64,000 nt of DNA, taken from the NCBI RefSeq assembly GCF_047663525.1, contig NC_092611.1, forward strand, positions 6,237,001-6,301,000, written 5' to 3'. Made by a program: the position numbers and the translations under genes. Numbering within the stretch: the first letter of the stretch is position 1; each line of letters opens with the position of its first letter. Below are positions 14,860-26,314 of the stretch, piece by piece. The DNA comes from Anas platyrhynchos. Taxonomy: Eukaryota; Chordata; Aves; Anseriformes; Anatidae. The notes below the pieces were generated by a model that did no database searches, was not told the origin of the DNA, and saw only the letters and a list, made by a program, of their open reading frames with translations.

Positions 14860-17324
14860 AGGGGCCGCGGGGCCCCGCTGCCGCTCCCGGGCCTGGCCTG
14901 GGGACAGACACAGCCGGACCCGGCGCCCCGGGGCCGTTTCGGTGGGTGCCAGCCAGGCCTGGCTCAGTCGAGAAGGGTTTTGAGACATCTCGGAACTGTT
15001 TTAACCTTCCCACGCACTCCTCATCGCCAACGTTTTGTACAGCCCTGGCGCCTGCCGCCCTCATTTTCCCGGGGACTGCCGGACCCCACGGAGCTTGGGG
15101 CCCCTCCGGCCACCCTGCTCCTCTCCGAGGGGCACCGGGGACGATCCCAAAGGGCCAAGGGGGCTGCTCCGTGCCAGGAGGGGACACCTGCGGAGCCACC
15201 ACGAGCCCCCAGAGCACCAGGCTGGCAGCATCAGCATGGAGAGGAGCCCAAAGACTCAGCAGTTGCACAAGGCTTTCATGTTTCCTGCCGCCCTAGCCGC
15301 AGAGATTGCTACATCCCCTCTTCCTTTTGGCCTAGATCTCCCCTCTTTTTATTTTTTTCCTCTTTTTTTAATTTTTATTTTAGCCCTCCCTGCTGCCAGC
15401 CTGCATGGAGAGGAAGGGGAGGCAGCGGGCAGAGGACGCGGGGCTCTTGTTCTGCTACAAACCCGGGGACCTGGCAGGGTCTGTGGGATGGGGACGGTGC
15501 TCTCAGCCCTTTGGCAGCCTCCTCTTTGGTCCCGGTTGTCTCTGGGATCCGAGCCAAGAGGATAAAAGCAGCGGGACCCTGCTGGGGTAGGAGCGCACAG
15601 AAACAGGTCCCAGGAGCACTGGGGCTGGGGAGCAGGTGAGGTCTCGGCGCAGTTTGTGTGCAGCAGCTGAGCCTGGCGCTGGGAAAGGGCTTTGCACTTG
15701 GGCACTGGTGTCCGGATGAGGTCCCTTTTTGGGTAAAGCCCCTTTTGGATAAGGTCCCTTTTGGCAAGGGTCCCCGGCGGCTCCTCCAGAGGCACCCCTG
15801 GAGGAGGGAAGGCGTTTGGGCACCTCGCTGGCTCTCTGAAGGACACGGGGCTGTGCTGATCCCACCGGGAACCCGCTGCTGGAGCACGGACACGGGAGGG
15901 CACAGCTCGACCCCAGGCACCCCACAAGCAGCAGGGGCCAGGCTGCAGCAATATCCTCGGGACTCTTCTTCGCTTCTCTTGGCTCGTCTTGGGACTGCTC
16001 CGCAGCGGGTGTGTGGATGGCAGATGCAGGGCTGGGTTTCCCCTGCCTGGACAGCACGGACACGAGGAGCTCGGAGCCACGAGGGGCTGGGAGCAGGACG
16101 CGCCCCCCGTGCTGAGCATTTGGGTTTTCCCCAGGGGCTCTCGGCTGACTTCTCGCTGTCCCTTTGTGAAATTCCCTCCGGTTCCTGCGTCCTCCTCCCC
16201 TGCTGACCCCGTGCCGTGCCCTGCGGGGAAGCCACAGGGGGTGGCGGAGCTGCAGGGCTGTCACCCATCTCCATCTCACTGTCTTGGGGCGTTTTTGGGA
16301 CTGCTGCCCCCCTCCTGCCCTGCTCTTGGGGCTTGTTCAGCCTTGCCCAGCATGGGCTGGGTGCTGCTGGGCTGAGGTTTTTCCCCTGGATGTGGATCCC
16401 GAGGCAGCCGGAGGTGCTGATGGAGCAGCTTCACGCAGGCCCTGCCTCCTGCTGCTCCAAACACGGGGACCAGAGGGGCGAGGACCGGGGCTGGGGTGAG
16501 CTCTGGAGGGGGAGAACGGCTCTGCCGGGGGCTTTGGGGTGTGGGGATGGGGGGCTTGAGGGGGTTCTGGGCTTGTCCTGAGCGCTGTGGCAGCAGCGAG
16601 GATGCACTTTATTATCAGAGCAGGGGCAGGGCCGCGGGGACGCTTCTGGCTGTGGGCATCCCCGCGGGCACCGCGGCCAGATAATGGCGAGGAGGGCGAT
16701 GGAGAAGAGCAGGCTTCTTCCCCTACACCCCCTCTCCCCTCCTGCACCCCCCCTGCCCCTGCCATGCACTTTGAAGGGACGAGGCCACGGCTCCGGCTGT
16801 GGCTCTGGCTCCTGGGGAGCGCTGGTTGCACTCCAACCCCTCACACCCTGCTTCAGCTCCTTCCCCTGGCTCCCTCGGCCCCAAGGCAGGGGCCCCTCAC
16901 CTCCACGCAGGGCACACGCACAGGAGCAGCTTTAACCCCTGCTCCCAGGGTCCATTTGCCAAAAAATCGTGGAGATACCAGCCCCAAAGCCAAGGGAGGT
17001 GGGTGCAGGGGGGCGTTTGCCTCCAGTCCTGCTCCCTCGTTCTGGGGAGGCTGCGCAGCAGGGCTGGGGCACTGCTGACCCTACAAAAGGACCTGGCCGG
17101 ACCCAGGCAGGGTGGGAGCGAGCCCCTGGGATCTGGGAGGAACTGGGGGGGACTGGGAGGGACTGGGGGGCTGCCACAGGGGGGTGCCCCGTGGGGACAG
17201 CGTGCCCGGGTCCTGGCGGTGCTCAGTGGTGTCCGGAGAGCCCTGGGGCAGGCGGAGGCGTCGCGGCGTGTGTCAGGGTTTGGGGGGTGCCAGCTGTGCT
17301 CGTGGGGTTTCACACATCAATAAA
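14860..17324 (+). terminator. Probable ABCG4 3' UTR ending at AATAAA
   Basis: About 2.4 kb without a recognisable exon lies between the ABCG4 stop and the first canonical hexamer, AATAAA at 17319-17324. The whole stretch may be 3' UTR, or an earlier non-canonical signal may be used. Long frames on both strands near 15000-16300 have no domain and overlap one another, so I do not call them genes. Confidence 0.45.
15718..15770 (+). repeat. Three imperfect tandem copies of a CCCTTTTGG-containing unit
   Basis: The segment repeats a unit of about 17-18 bp built on GTCCCTTTTTGGGTAAAG, CCCCTTTTGGATAAG and GTCCCTTTTGGCAAG. It lies in the presumed ABCG4 3' UTR. Confidence 0.6.
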
Positions 17325-17337
17325 ACCTATATTTATA

Positions 17338-17385
17338 GTGTATTTATGGGGTGTGTGTAGTGTATTTATGGGGTATTTATGGGGC
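17338..17385 (+). repeat. Short GTATTTATGGGG repeat
   Basis: GTATTTATGGGG occurs twice with a 22-bp offset, then once more as GGTATTTATGGGG. It lies just past the candidate ABCG4 poly(A) signal, in a GT-rich context that could serve as downstream element. Confidence 0.6.
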
Positions 17386-17699
17386 TGCCTCCCCTCTCTG
17401 GGGACTGTGGGGGGAGGCGCACGGGGACGGGTGTCCCATGGGTGCTGGGGAGGAAGGGGGGGCGCACCCCAACCCCCGTGGGCTTTCAGGAGGGACATTT
17501 GGGATGCGAGTGCAAGCACGAGGAGGGATGTGGGGGGGTGCAGGCTGGGATTTTCTGGGTGTTTCCTGGGCTTCCCCAGCACTTTTTGGGGTGCCGGAGC
17601 AGCTCCACACCCTGCGCGCTGCGTGCCCGTACAGGCGCGCATTGCACAACCCTGCACCAGCCCGGCCTGCAGCCGCCCCCGGACCCCCAAAACACCCTC

Positions 17700-18060
17700 G
17701 GGACCCCCCCCAATTCCCTCCAGTCCCCCCCAATCCCCTCCAAACCCCCCCCCGGTCCTCTCATTGAGCCCCGTCCCCGCCGCATCCCCGGCTCCGGGCG
17801 GGGGCGCGCTCCCCCCGGCGCTGCTCCCGGGGGCCGGGCGGGGCCGGGGGCGGTCCGGGGGGGGGGAACCGGGGCGGAACGGGGCGGGACGGGGGGGGGC
17901 CAAGCCTCAGGAAGTCCCCGGTGCCCTCCGCTGAGCCCTTCCCGAGCCGGGGCTGCCGTCGGGGGGATCCCGGGGGGGCCCCCGCGGGAGGTGACAGCGG
18001 CTGCGGGGGCTTTGGGAACGCGGGGAGGGGGCTCCGGGGGGGTTCCTCGGGGTTGGGTTT
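17700..18060 (+). promoter_or_regulatory. CpG-rich probable NLRX1 promoter and 5' exon region
   Basis: A dense GC/CpG block with G- and C-runs begins about 700 bp before the NLRX1 start codon. It includes an ETS-type CAGGAAGT at about 17907. The start codon lies only a few bases after an acceptor (CACAG at 18400-18404), so a non-coding upstream exon is required and probably arises here. Exact start site and donor are not fixed. Confidence 0.45.
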
Positions 18061-18407
18061 GGGATTTGGGGTTGATTTGGGGTTGGGGGGGGCTGCTGAG
18101 CCTCTTGTCCGCGGCTGGGGACGGGCAGCGGGAGAGGGGCTTTTTGGGGTTGTAATGGGAAAGCGCTGAAAAGCCCAGCGGGGGGGGTTGGGGGGGGGGT
18201 CTGGCAGGAGGAACCCCCCCATTTTCCCCTTTTTTTTCAATATTTTGGCCCTCCCCTCTGGGTTTTGCCACGCTGTCAGGGCTGAGCCCAGGCTCTAGGG
18301 CCAGGAGGTGGCAGGAGCAGCGGTGGGGAAAGGGTCTGGGGGGGGGGGGGCTGCCCTGCCTGGCCCCCATCTCACCTCACTGCCTGACCCTTCTCTTCCC
18401 ACAGGGG

Positions 18408-21400
18408 ATGTCCCGGGCCGTGCAGGGCCGGGGCTGCCTGCCCTGGGCCTGTTTGGGGCCGTACCTTCGAGCTGCTTCGCTGCCAGGTGAGCCCACACCA
18501 CACCTACGGGGCCCAGACCCCAAATCCACCCCCGTCCTGGGGTCACCTCGTCCCCCCTGGGCACCCACCCCAGCCACCCATGGGGCACCCTATGGGGTGC
18601 CGAGGTGGTGTTGGGGATGCTGCGAGCCCTGTGGGGCTGGGGGAGGCTGTGTGGGACCCCAAAGCACGTTGTGACCCCATTAGGTGCTGCCGGCGGCTCC
18701 TTCCACGGGAAGATCCTCAGCGGGGCCAGCGTCTCCCTGCCCAGGTACAGCAGCACCCCATAACCCCTTCCCAAACCCCTTCCCAATCCTGCCCATCCTC
18801 TCTGCCTCGCCCCAACTCCATGGGGTCCCCGGGTCTCTCCTCGTCACTGCTCTGCCCCCTGGGGCTGCCGGTTCCTGCCCTCTTCCCGATGCTCTCCTCC
18901 TGCCCCAGGAGCTGTGTTCGCCACCAAGGAGGCCCCCAGGGCCCCCCAGCCCAGCGCGGCTCCTCCCGGCACGGCTTGGACCACCTGAGGACCGTGGCCT
19001 CTTCTGGTGAGCGTGGAGGGGGACGGGGGGGGCTGTGGTCCCCGCTGGCGAGTGGTGAGGAGCCCTCCTCTTGCCAACGCCTTTCTCCCCCCCAGATGCC
19101 ATCAAGAAGCACCAGAAGAGCCTGGCGGCGTGGTTCAGCAACCAGCCCAGCGAGGAGAGGCAGTTCGGCCCTTCCTTCTCACTGGACGCGGTCCACGTGG
19201 ACCCGGTGATCCGGGAGAGCTCCCTGGAGCAGATCCTGAAGCCTTCCCCTGAGCTGACCATCCGGCACCAGCTCCAGCGCTCCTCCAGGCGGGTCATCAG
19301 CCTCCAAAACCTCTTCGAGGCGGACGCCTGCGGGCGGCAGGTGAAGAACGTGGTGCTCTACGGCACCGTGGGCACGGGGAAGAGCACCCTCATCAAGAAG
19401 ATGGTGGTGGACTGGTGCCACGGGCTCCTGCCCCGCTTCGAGCTGGTCATCCCCTTCTCCTGCGAGGACCTGTCCCACAGCCGCGTCCCCATCTCCCTGC
19501 GGCGCCTCGTCACCAAGAAGTACCAGCACCTCCGGGACGTGGCTCCCCTTCTGGGCGCCTCCAACCTCAAGGTTTTGTTCATCCTCAACGGCCTGGAGCG
19601 CCTCAACCTGGATTTTCGGCTGGCTGGCACCGAGCTGTGCTGCGACCCCAGCGAGCCCATCGCTCCCTCTGCCATCGTGGTCAACCTGCTGCGAAAATAC
19701 CTCCTGCCAGAGGTCAGTGGCCCCCCTTCCAGCTCCCCCGTGCTGCAGGGAGAGCCCGGGGATGCTTCAGGCTTGGCTTTTGTGCAAATCGCTCCTTGTC
19801 CGGCTTGGCCGCGAGTCAACGGGCAGGCTCCGTCCCTGCAGGGACTCCTCGAGGTGGCTTCTTGCTGATTTGTCTCTAGGGGGTCTTTGGGGAGGCCTGA
19901 AAGATGAAGAAGGCAGCAGCTGGGGGCCTGCCTGCTGGGCTGTGCCCTCCCAGATTTAATTTATATCCAGCAGGGGATGGGGAAAGCTCTTCGGTGCGCT
20001 TTGCCTGGGCAAGCTTTGAACCAGCACGCTTCGGGCGGCAGCTTCTCCAACCCCGGGGTGCTCCTGGTGAGAGGTTTGGGGTCCCGCTGAGCCTGGCTAA
20101 GAGGCGACACCTCCCAGCTCACCCGGCCACCTCCGCTTCCAGGCCAGCATCATCGTCACCGCGCGCCCGTCGGCCGTGCGCCGCATCCCCGGCAAGTACG
20201 TGGGGCGCTACGCCGAGATCTGCGGCTTCTCCGACACCAACCTGCAGAAGCTCTACTTCCAGATGCGCCTCAGCCAGCCCGGCTGCGACGGAGAGGGCGG
20301 CGAGGGCTCGGGCGAGCAGGAGAACCTGGTGGAGATGCTGTGGAGGAACCTGGAGCGCCAGAACCAGATCGCCGCCGCCTGCTTCTTGCCCTCCTACTGC
20401 TGGCTGGTGTGCACCACGCTGCATTTCCTCTACTTCACCCGCACGGTGCCACCCAGCCAGACCCTGACGGGCATCTACACCAGCTTCCTGAGGCTCAACT
20501 TCAGCGGGGAGGTGCTGGACAGCAGCGAGCCCACCGCCGTCTCCATGATGAAGTACGTGGCCAAGACGGTGGGCAAGCTGGCCCACGAGGGGGTGATGTC
20601 CCGCCAGACCTGCTTCTCGGAGGAGGACCTGCGGCAGTGCTTCGAGGTGGAGATGAAGACGGAGAGCGAGCTCAACCTCCTGGAGGTCTTCCGCAGCGAC
20701 GTCTTCCCCTTCTTCCTCACGCCCTGCGTGCAGCCAGGCAGGGAGCACACTTTTGTCTTCACCATCCCCGCCATGCAGGAGTACCTGGCCGCCCTCTACG
20801 TGGTGCTGGGCGAGAAGAAGACCCTGGCGCAGAAAGTGGGCAAGGAGCTGTCGGAGCTCATCGGCAAGGTGAGCGAGGACGCCGCCGTGGTGCTGGGCAT
20901 CGTCTCCAAGGTGCTCCCGCTGCGCTTCCTGCCCGTCCTCTTCAACCTGCTCAAGATCTTCCCCCGCTTCTTCTCGCGGCTGAGCGGCAAGGACCGCGAC
21001 ACGATCGCTCGCACCATGGCGGAGGAGCTGTTCAAAGAGGAGGACTACTACAACGACGACGTCTTGGACCAGATCAACTCCAGCATCCTGGGCGTGGAGG
21101 GCCCCCTGCGGCACCCCGACGAGGCCCCCGACGACGAGGTCTTCGAGCTCTTCCCCATCTTCATGGGGGGGCTGCTGTCCCGCCGCAACCGCGCCCTCCT
21201 GGAGCAGCTGGGCTGCTCCATCAAGAACCTGGCGGCCTTGGAGATCGCCGAGGCCATGAAGAAAACCGTCATCAGGAACAGCCGCAAGGGGCTGCCCCCC
21301 TCGGAGCTGATGGATTACCTCTTCTTCCTGCACGAGTTCCAGAACGAGCGCTTCACGGCCGAGGCCGTCCGCTCCCTGCGCACCGTCAACCTCTCCTCCG

Positions 21401-23107
21401 TCAAGCTCACCCCCCTCAAGTGCTCCGTGCTGGCCTCCGTCCTGGGCGCCGCGTGCCACGAGGTGGACGAGCTCAACCTCACCTCCTGCAACCTGGACGC
21501 CGCCAGCTTGAGGACCCTCTTCCCCGTCCTGCTGCGCTGCAAAGTCCTCCAGTGAGTACCCGGACGGCGTCCCCCCGGGCTCCCCTCGCCTCCAGCCGGG
21601 GCAGGGAGCGGGGAGGAGGATTTTATCTGTGCTCAGAGCCATCCCCGAGGACTACAGCATCCGTCGTGCCCTGCTCCTGGCTTGGGTGGTGCGTGCCAGG
21701 ACCTGCAGTCCCCCCGCAGCCTCCCCGCGAGCAGCGCCCGGTGCCCGCGGGCTTCATCCCATTGCTCGGTGCCCCCCGGTAGCTCGCCCCATTGGGTCCA
21801 AGCAGGGGATGCGGACCCCAAAGTAGGGGACATGGGGTCCGTCGCGGTCCATTTGGGGCGCTGCAGTCTTCCCGTCGCCCAGGGGGTGGCGAGCAGCGCT
21901 CGCAGAGATGGAGGCGGCCGTGCAGCGGGGCTGGGCGCCGCTTCCTTCCTCTGGAGCTTGGGGAGGGCTTGGAGGGGTCCTGCTCCCCCCCGAGACCCTC
22001 AGCACCCCCAGGCAGGGCTCGGGGCCCCCTCCCCTCCCTCGCTCCTGCTGGCACTGACTCTGAAGCTGACGCTGCCCCCGTGCCCTGTGCTCCTTTTTGG
22101 GGAGGAAACCTCGGGGGGCTTCGGCTGGGGAGCCCAAGCGGGGCGGCGATGGGGAGGACAGGGTGAGCGGCCCCCCCTGGGCAGCGTTTTGGCTGCTCCA
22201 CCCGCTGTATTTTGCCCTGCACCAGCCTGCAGCTCAACAGCCTGGGCCCTGATGCCTGCGAGGAGCTGCGCGCCCTGCTGCTGCACGCCAAGTGCGCCGT
22301 GAGCGACCTGCGGTGAGTGCTGCCTCCATCCCCACCCCAAAAAAAAACCCCTCCCCGCTCCAGGACCCGCTTCCCAGCATCACCAGCTCCCTGAACGTGC
22401 GTCCCCGTGCCCCGCAGGCTGTCCAACAACCCGGTGGGGGTGCAGGGGGCACGGCACCTGGCCGAGGCGCTGGCGGGGAACCGCTCGCTGAGCCGCCTGT
22501 CCCTGCTGCACGCCGCCCTGGGGGACCGGGGCGCGGAGGAGATCGCTCGGCGCCTGCCCGAAAACCAGCAGCTGCAGGAGCTCAACCTGGGCTACAACTC
22601 CCTGACGGATGCGTCCGCCCTGAGCGTGGTGGAGGTGGCCAAGAAGCACGCCACGCTGGACAAAGTGCAGTGAGTTCAGCCCGCCCGCTCGCGGGCGATG
22701 CTCCCCCACCCGATATCCCTCCTGCTGGCACCTCTCTGCCCTAAATCCTGCCCCATCGCCGTCTCATTTTCTCCTCTCCCCCCCCCAGTTTGTACTTCAA
22801 CGACATCAGCGAGGAGGGCAAGCGGGCGCTGCACAGCCTGCGCATGGAGCGGGACGGCGTCAGGGCGCTCGTCTTCCTCACGGCGGGCACCGACGTCTCC
22901 GACTACTGGTCCAACATCCTGAGCACCGTGCAGAGGAACCTGCCCTTCTGGGACCGCGAGCGGGTTCGCCAGCACCTCGCCCTCCTCCTGCAGGACCTGG
23001 AGAGCAGCCGGAGGCAGACGGGCAACCCCTGGAGGAAAGCCAAGTTCCTGCGGGTGGAGAGCGAGGTCAAAAGGATGCTGGCGAAGCTCCAGAACGGGAC
23101 CCTGTGA
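18408..23107 (+). CDS. NLRX1: NLR family member X1, mitochondrial
   Basis: Eight coding exons: 18408-18486, 18684-18744, 18909-19006, 19096-19712, 20143-21551, 22226-22312, 22418-22669, 22789-23107. They give 973 aa (human 975). NLRX1 is a mitochondrial NOD-like receptor that restrains MAVS/RIG-I and NF-kB signalling and affects ROS and autophagy. Instead of a CARD or pyrin domain, the N-terminus (exons 1-3) is arginine-bearing and lacks acidic clusters, fitting a mitochondrial targeting sequence. The NACHT Walker A is GTVGTGKST (169-177). Conserved blocks such as [36 protein letters not shown] and [11 protein letters not shown] follow. Leucine-rich repeats occupy about 665-875 (for example [15 protein letters not shown] and [10 protein letters not shown]). 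The C-terminal helical bundle ends [15 protein letters not shown], as in mammals. The first three exons are weakly conserved, but the phases close. All recognised motifs are intact. Confidence 0.97.
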
Positions 23108-23531
23108 GCCGCCGGCCGGGCGGGGAGGAAAATCTATCCCCGGGGGGAGATGCCCAGCGGTCGGGTGCTGCTGAGGCTGTCCAAGGCGTTGGGTACGTGG
23201 GAGGACCACCAGGAGCCCAGGAACACCCGGGACTTCTTCTTCTTCTGGGCTTGGAGAGTCCCAGCCCCTGGTGGCCTGGAGCCGAGCCGTGGCAGGGGCA
23301 GGGCTCCGGCTTGCTTGTGAAATCCTCGGTGGCATTAAAGCGCTCCGCTTTAGTTTCCTGGTCTCGCTCTTCCCCGCCGCCGCCGTGGGCTGAAGCTGGG
23401 AGCCCCTTGGGCTGTCCCCGAGCCCCTCCTCGGGGTGCTGGGTCCCAATTCCCAGCCCTGCTGGGCGAGGGCAGGCGATGCCCCGGGACTGGGAGGGCAG
23501 GGGAGACGTCGGGGGCTGTTTAACCATTAAA
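23108..23531 (+). terminator. NLRX1 3' UTR with ATTAAA signals
   Basis: The common variant poly(A) hexamer ATTAAA is at 23334-23339, followed by a CT-rich stretch. A second ATTAAA is at 23526-23531, but that one is part of a palindrome near PDZD3. The first gives a 3' UTR of about 230 bp. Confidence 0.5.
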
Positions 23532-23532
23532 C
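23518..23532. promoter_or_regulatory. HNF1-like palindrome upstream of PDZD3
   Basis: GTTTAACCATTAAAC has perfect 6-bp arms (GTTTAA/TTAAAC) around CCA. Aligned to the HNF1 consensus GGTTAATNATTAACC it matches 11 of 14 informative positions. It ends 84 bp before the PDZD3 start codon, a plausible promoter position. Confidence 0.45.
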
Positions 23533-23616
23533 CTGCGGCGTCTTGGGAGAGGCGGGGACGCTGGCCTCGCTGCCACTTCACCCTGTACCTTGATCCCCCT
23601 CGCCTTCGCTGCTGCC

Positions 23617-26314
23617 ATGAAGCAAATGGAAGGTAGGTGCCGGGGGGAACGGGGCCTCGTCCCGCACAGCCCCTGCCCCACGGGCACGTCCCCGGCTCTG
23701 TAGGGCAGCGGCAGAGCCCGGGGAGGTGCCGGGAGGGAGCCAGGAAAACGCAGCTGGGCTGTGGGGGGGGGGGCTCGGCAAGAATCCCCTCTCCGGGGCA
23801 TCGTGCTGGAAGAGGTGGGGAGGTTTCCAGCAGTTTTGGGGCCTCGTTGCCTTCCTTACACCCACCCAAAAGTCTCGGGGGTGGGGGGCTTCGCAGACTC
23901 TGCGAGCCCACTTGCCGTGGCACGGCACGCAGCCTGTGCCTCCTGCGCTCACCTCTCCTCTCCCCCCCGCAGGGTTCGAGGGCGACAGGACGGCCATCGT
24001 GTAAGTGCTGAGCTCCCCCCGCCCGGGGTCTCGTGGCCCCATAACGGGGCTGTGCTGGGGCGGTACGGGACGGGCTTCCTGGTCCCGGGGAGGTTCTTCC
24101 CTGAGCTGTCAGCTCGGGAGAGATGTAGGGTCAGCCCCAAAAGGGACGTCCCAACCTGGTTTGCCCCATTGGCAGGGCTGGGGTGGGCAATGGGAGGGCG
24201 CTGGGGCTGCCCTAATGTGGCTTCCCCCGGCCCTTTATCATTTCAGAAAGTTTGAATTTAACCCCAAAGATGGGATCGACAACCCTGCCCTGTCGCTGGC
24301 TGAGGACACGGGTAAATACCCCACTCTCCTGTGGGATCAGGGCACCCGGGGGCACCCCAGGGTGCGCGTGCCAGAGGGAAACGGAGACCCCCACGGCTAC
24401 GGGGAGGGGGTCCCGGTCCCACAGAGCATCCCTGCGGCCCCTGCTCACCGCCCATGCCCCCTCGCAGATGGAGAGGCCGCAGGGGAGCCCCGCTTCTACC
24501 TCCTGAGCAAGGGCAGCGCGGAGACCTTCGGCTTCTGCCTCCACGAGGAGCTGGGCGGCCGTGGCCATGTGGTGAGGCAGGTGGAGCTGGGGGGGCTGGC
24601 CCAGCGCAGGGGGCTGCAGGATGGGGACCGGCTCCTGCAGGTCAACGGGCGCTTCGTGGACCACCTGGACCACCAGCGGGTAAGCCCCGAGCACCCCAAG
24701 GGAGGCGCAGAGGGTCCCCAGCTGCCCCTGTTCTCCGGGGTGAAGTGCTGGAGGATGGATTTGTGCCCCGAGGTGGTGCAGAGGATCAAGGCCAGTGGGA
24801 ACCAGGTGCTGCTGGCGGTGCTGGACGGTGATTCCTACGAAGCAGCCAAAGCCCTGGGCAGGGACCTGGCCCAGCTGCTGCCCGCCGACGTCCGCCCGCG
24901 CCTCTGCCACGTCAGGAGGGACAAAAACGGCTTCGGCTTCAGCGTCTCAGGGCCAGAAGGTACAGGATGGGGACGGGGACGGGGATGGAAACCTGCCGGT
25001 GGTGTCACCCCGCTGGCTCCATCCCGCTCCTTCCCCTGGCGCAGGCACCAAGGGGCTGTTCCAGCTCTCGGTGCGGCACGGCGGCCCCGCGGACAGAGCG
25101 GGGGTCCCCACGGGCTCCTGGCTCCTGGAGCTGAACGGGGCCAGCGTGAGGAGCTGCTCGCGCGCCCAGCTCGCCCGAAAGGTGCGTGCTGCCCCTCCCG
25201 GGATGGGCGCAGGGCTGGCCGTGGTGCTCAGCATCCCTCTGGTTGTCTTCCAGCTGAAGCAGAGCGGCAGCAAAATGACGCTGCTGGTGGCATCGGGCGC
25301 CGTGGAGGAGTTTTATCGCCTGCGGGGGCTGCAGGTGCCGGCCGCCGCTGCGGACGCCTCCTGGCTGCCCTATAAAGCTCGCGAGCTGCAGATGGTGAAG
25401 GGCCCCGGTGGCTACGGGTTCCTGCTCAAGGAGGACGACTACGGGGCGGGGGCGATAGGTGAGGGGGGGATCGGGGAGCCCCCTGCCTGTGCTGGGGGCT
25501 GCTCCCAACGGGATTTGGGGTCCAGCAGTGTGGGATCCCCCCCGTGAGCATCTTCTTTCCCCTGTCCCCGCTGCGGCAGGCCAGTTCCTGTGGGAGGTGG
25601 ATGCCGGGCTGGCGGCCGAGCGGGCGGGGATGAGGGAAGGGGACCGGGTGCTGGCGGTGAACGGCGAGAGCATCGAGGGGCTGGACCACCAGCAGACGGT
25701 GCTGAGGATCCGCGCCCACGAGGACCGGGTGACGCTGCTGGTCATCGACCCCGCCAGCGACGAGTTTTACCGCTCGGTACGCCTCGGGGACCCCCGGGGT
25801 GTGGGGAGAGCAAGGTTGTGGGGTGGATCTCAGCCCCAAACCTGCGTGGGGAGGTCCCTTTAGGGCTCCCGGCTTGCTGTGGAGCTCCACGAGCCGCACA
25901 ACTCACCCCTCGGTGCTCTCTTCCAGCTGGGGCTGTCCCCTCTGCTGTTCCTCGAGGACGGTGACCCTGCCTCGGGCTCCTGCACGCCCTCCCTGCCCTC
26001 TCCCCACGGCTCCCCTGGGCTCTGCCATGTCGATGTGGGACCAAAAGGCCCCGGCTCCTGGCTGGTGGCTGCTGCCAACAGCATAACCATCACCCAGGTA
26101 ACCCGTGGCGCCGCGCTGCTCCTGTCCCGGTCCTTCCCTGGCCCCCTGGGGCTGGTGGGAAGGGGCTGCGTGGCCCTTTGGCCACAGGGGCTGAGCAGAA
26201 AGCTCCCCAAAACCCACCCACAGAGCGTTTTGGGGCGGGTGGATGTGTGCTGCCCTCTTGTCCCCACAGAGCCCGCGCAAGGAGGAGCAGAGGTGGCTGC
26301 ACGAGGCGTTCTAG
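23617..26314 (+). CDS. PDZD3: PDZ domain-containing 3 (NHERF4), three full PDZ domains plus a truncated fourth
   Basis: Ten exons: 23617-23632, 23973-24000, 24247-24311, 24468-24679, 24773-24959, 25045-25181, 25254-25458, 25580-25776, 25927-26097, 26270-26314. They splice in phase to 420 aa. NHERF4 is an apical scaffold of kidney and gut epithelia that binds C-termini of transporters, channels and guanylate cyclase C. PDZ1 is at about 45-127 (binding loop FGFCL), PDZ2 at 149-231 (FGFSV), PDZ3 at 257-345 (YGFLL, then the family block SPLLFLED). After a Ser/Pro linker a fourth domain begins (CHVDVGPKG...ITITQ), but exon 10 then gives only SPRKEEQRWLHEAF and a stop. Mammalian NHERF4 has four PDZ domains. 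The N-terminus is short and its two tiny exons (16 and 28 nt) are the least certain part. The acceptor of exon 5 has a poor pyrimidine tract. Confidence 0.92.

Noticed and set aside
15555-15565. GATAAAAG as possible ABCG4 poly(A) signal
   Set aside because: It is not a canonical or common variant hexamer; AATAAA at 17319 is preferred, though the true end could be nearer.
15349-16279. Several 250-300 codon minus-strand frames
   Set aside because: They overlap one another in different frames, are low complexity, and lie in the presumed ABCG4 3' UTR.
20119-21642. 507-codon open frame on the minus strand
   Set aside because: It lies exactly opposite NLRX1 exon 5. GC-rich third positions remove stops on the complement; the translation is repetitive (LLQEGAV, EEGEDV) with no domain.
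24005-25375. Single 456-codon frame across PDZD3
   Set aside because: It fuses exons and introns by chance read-through. The spliced model fits PDZ domains and phases much better.
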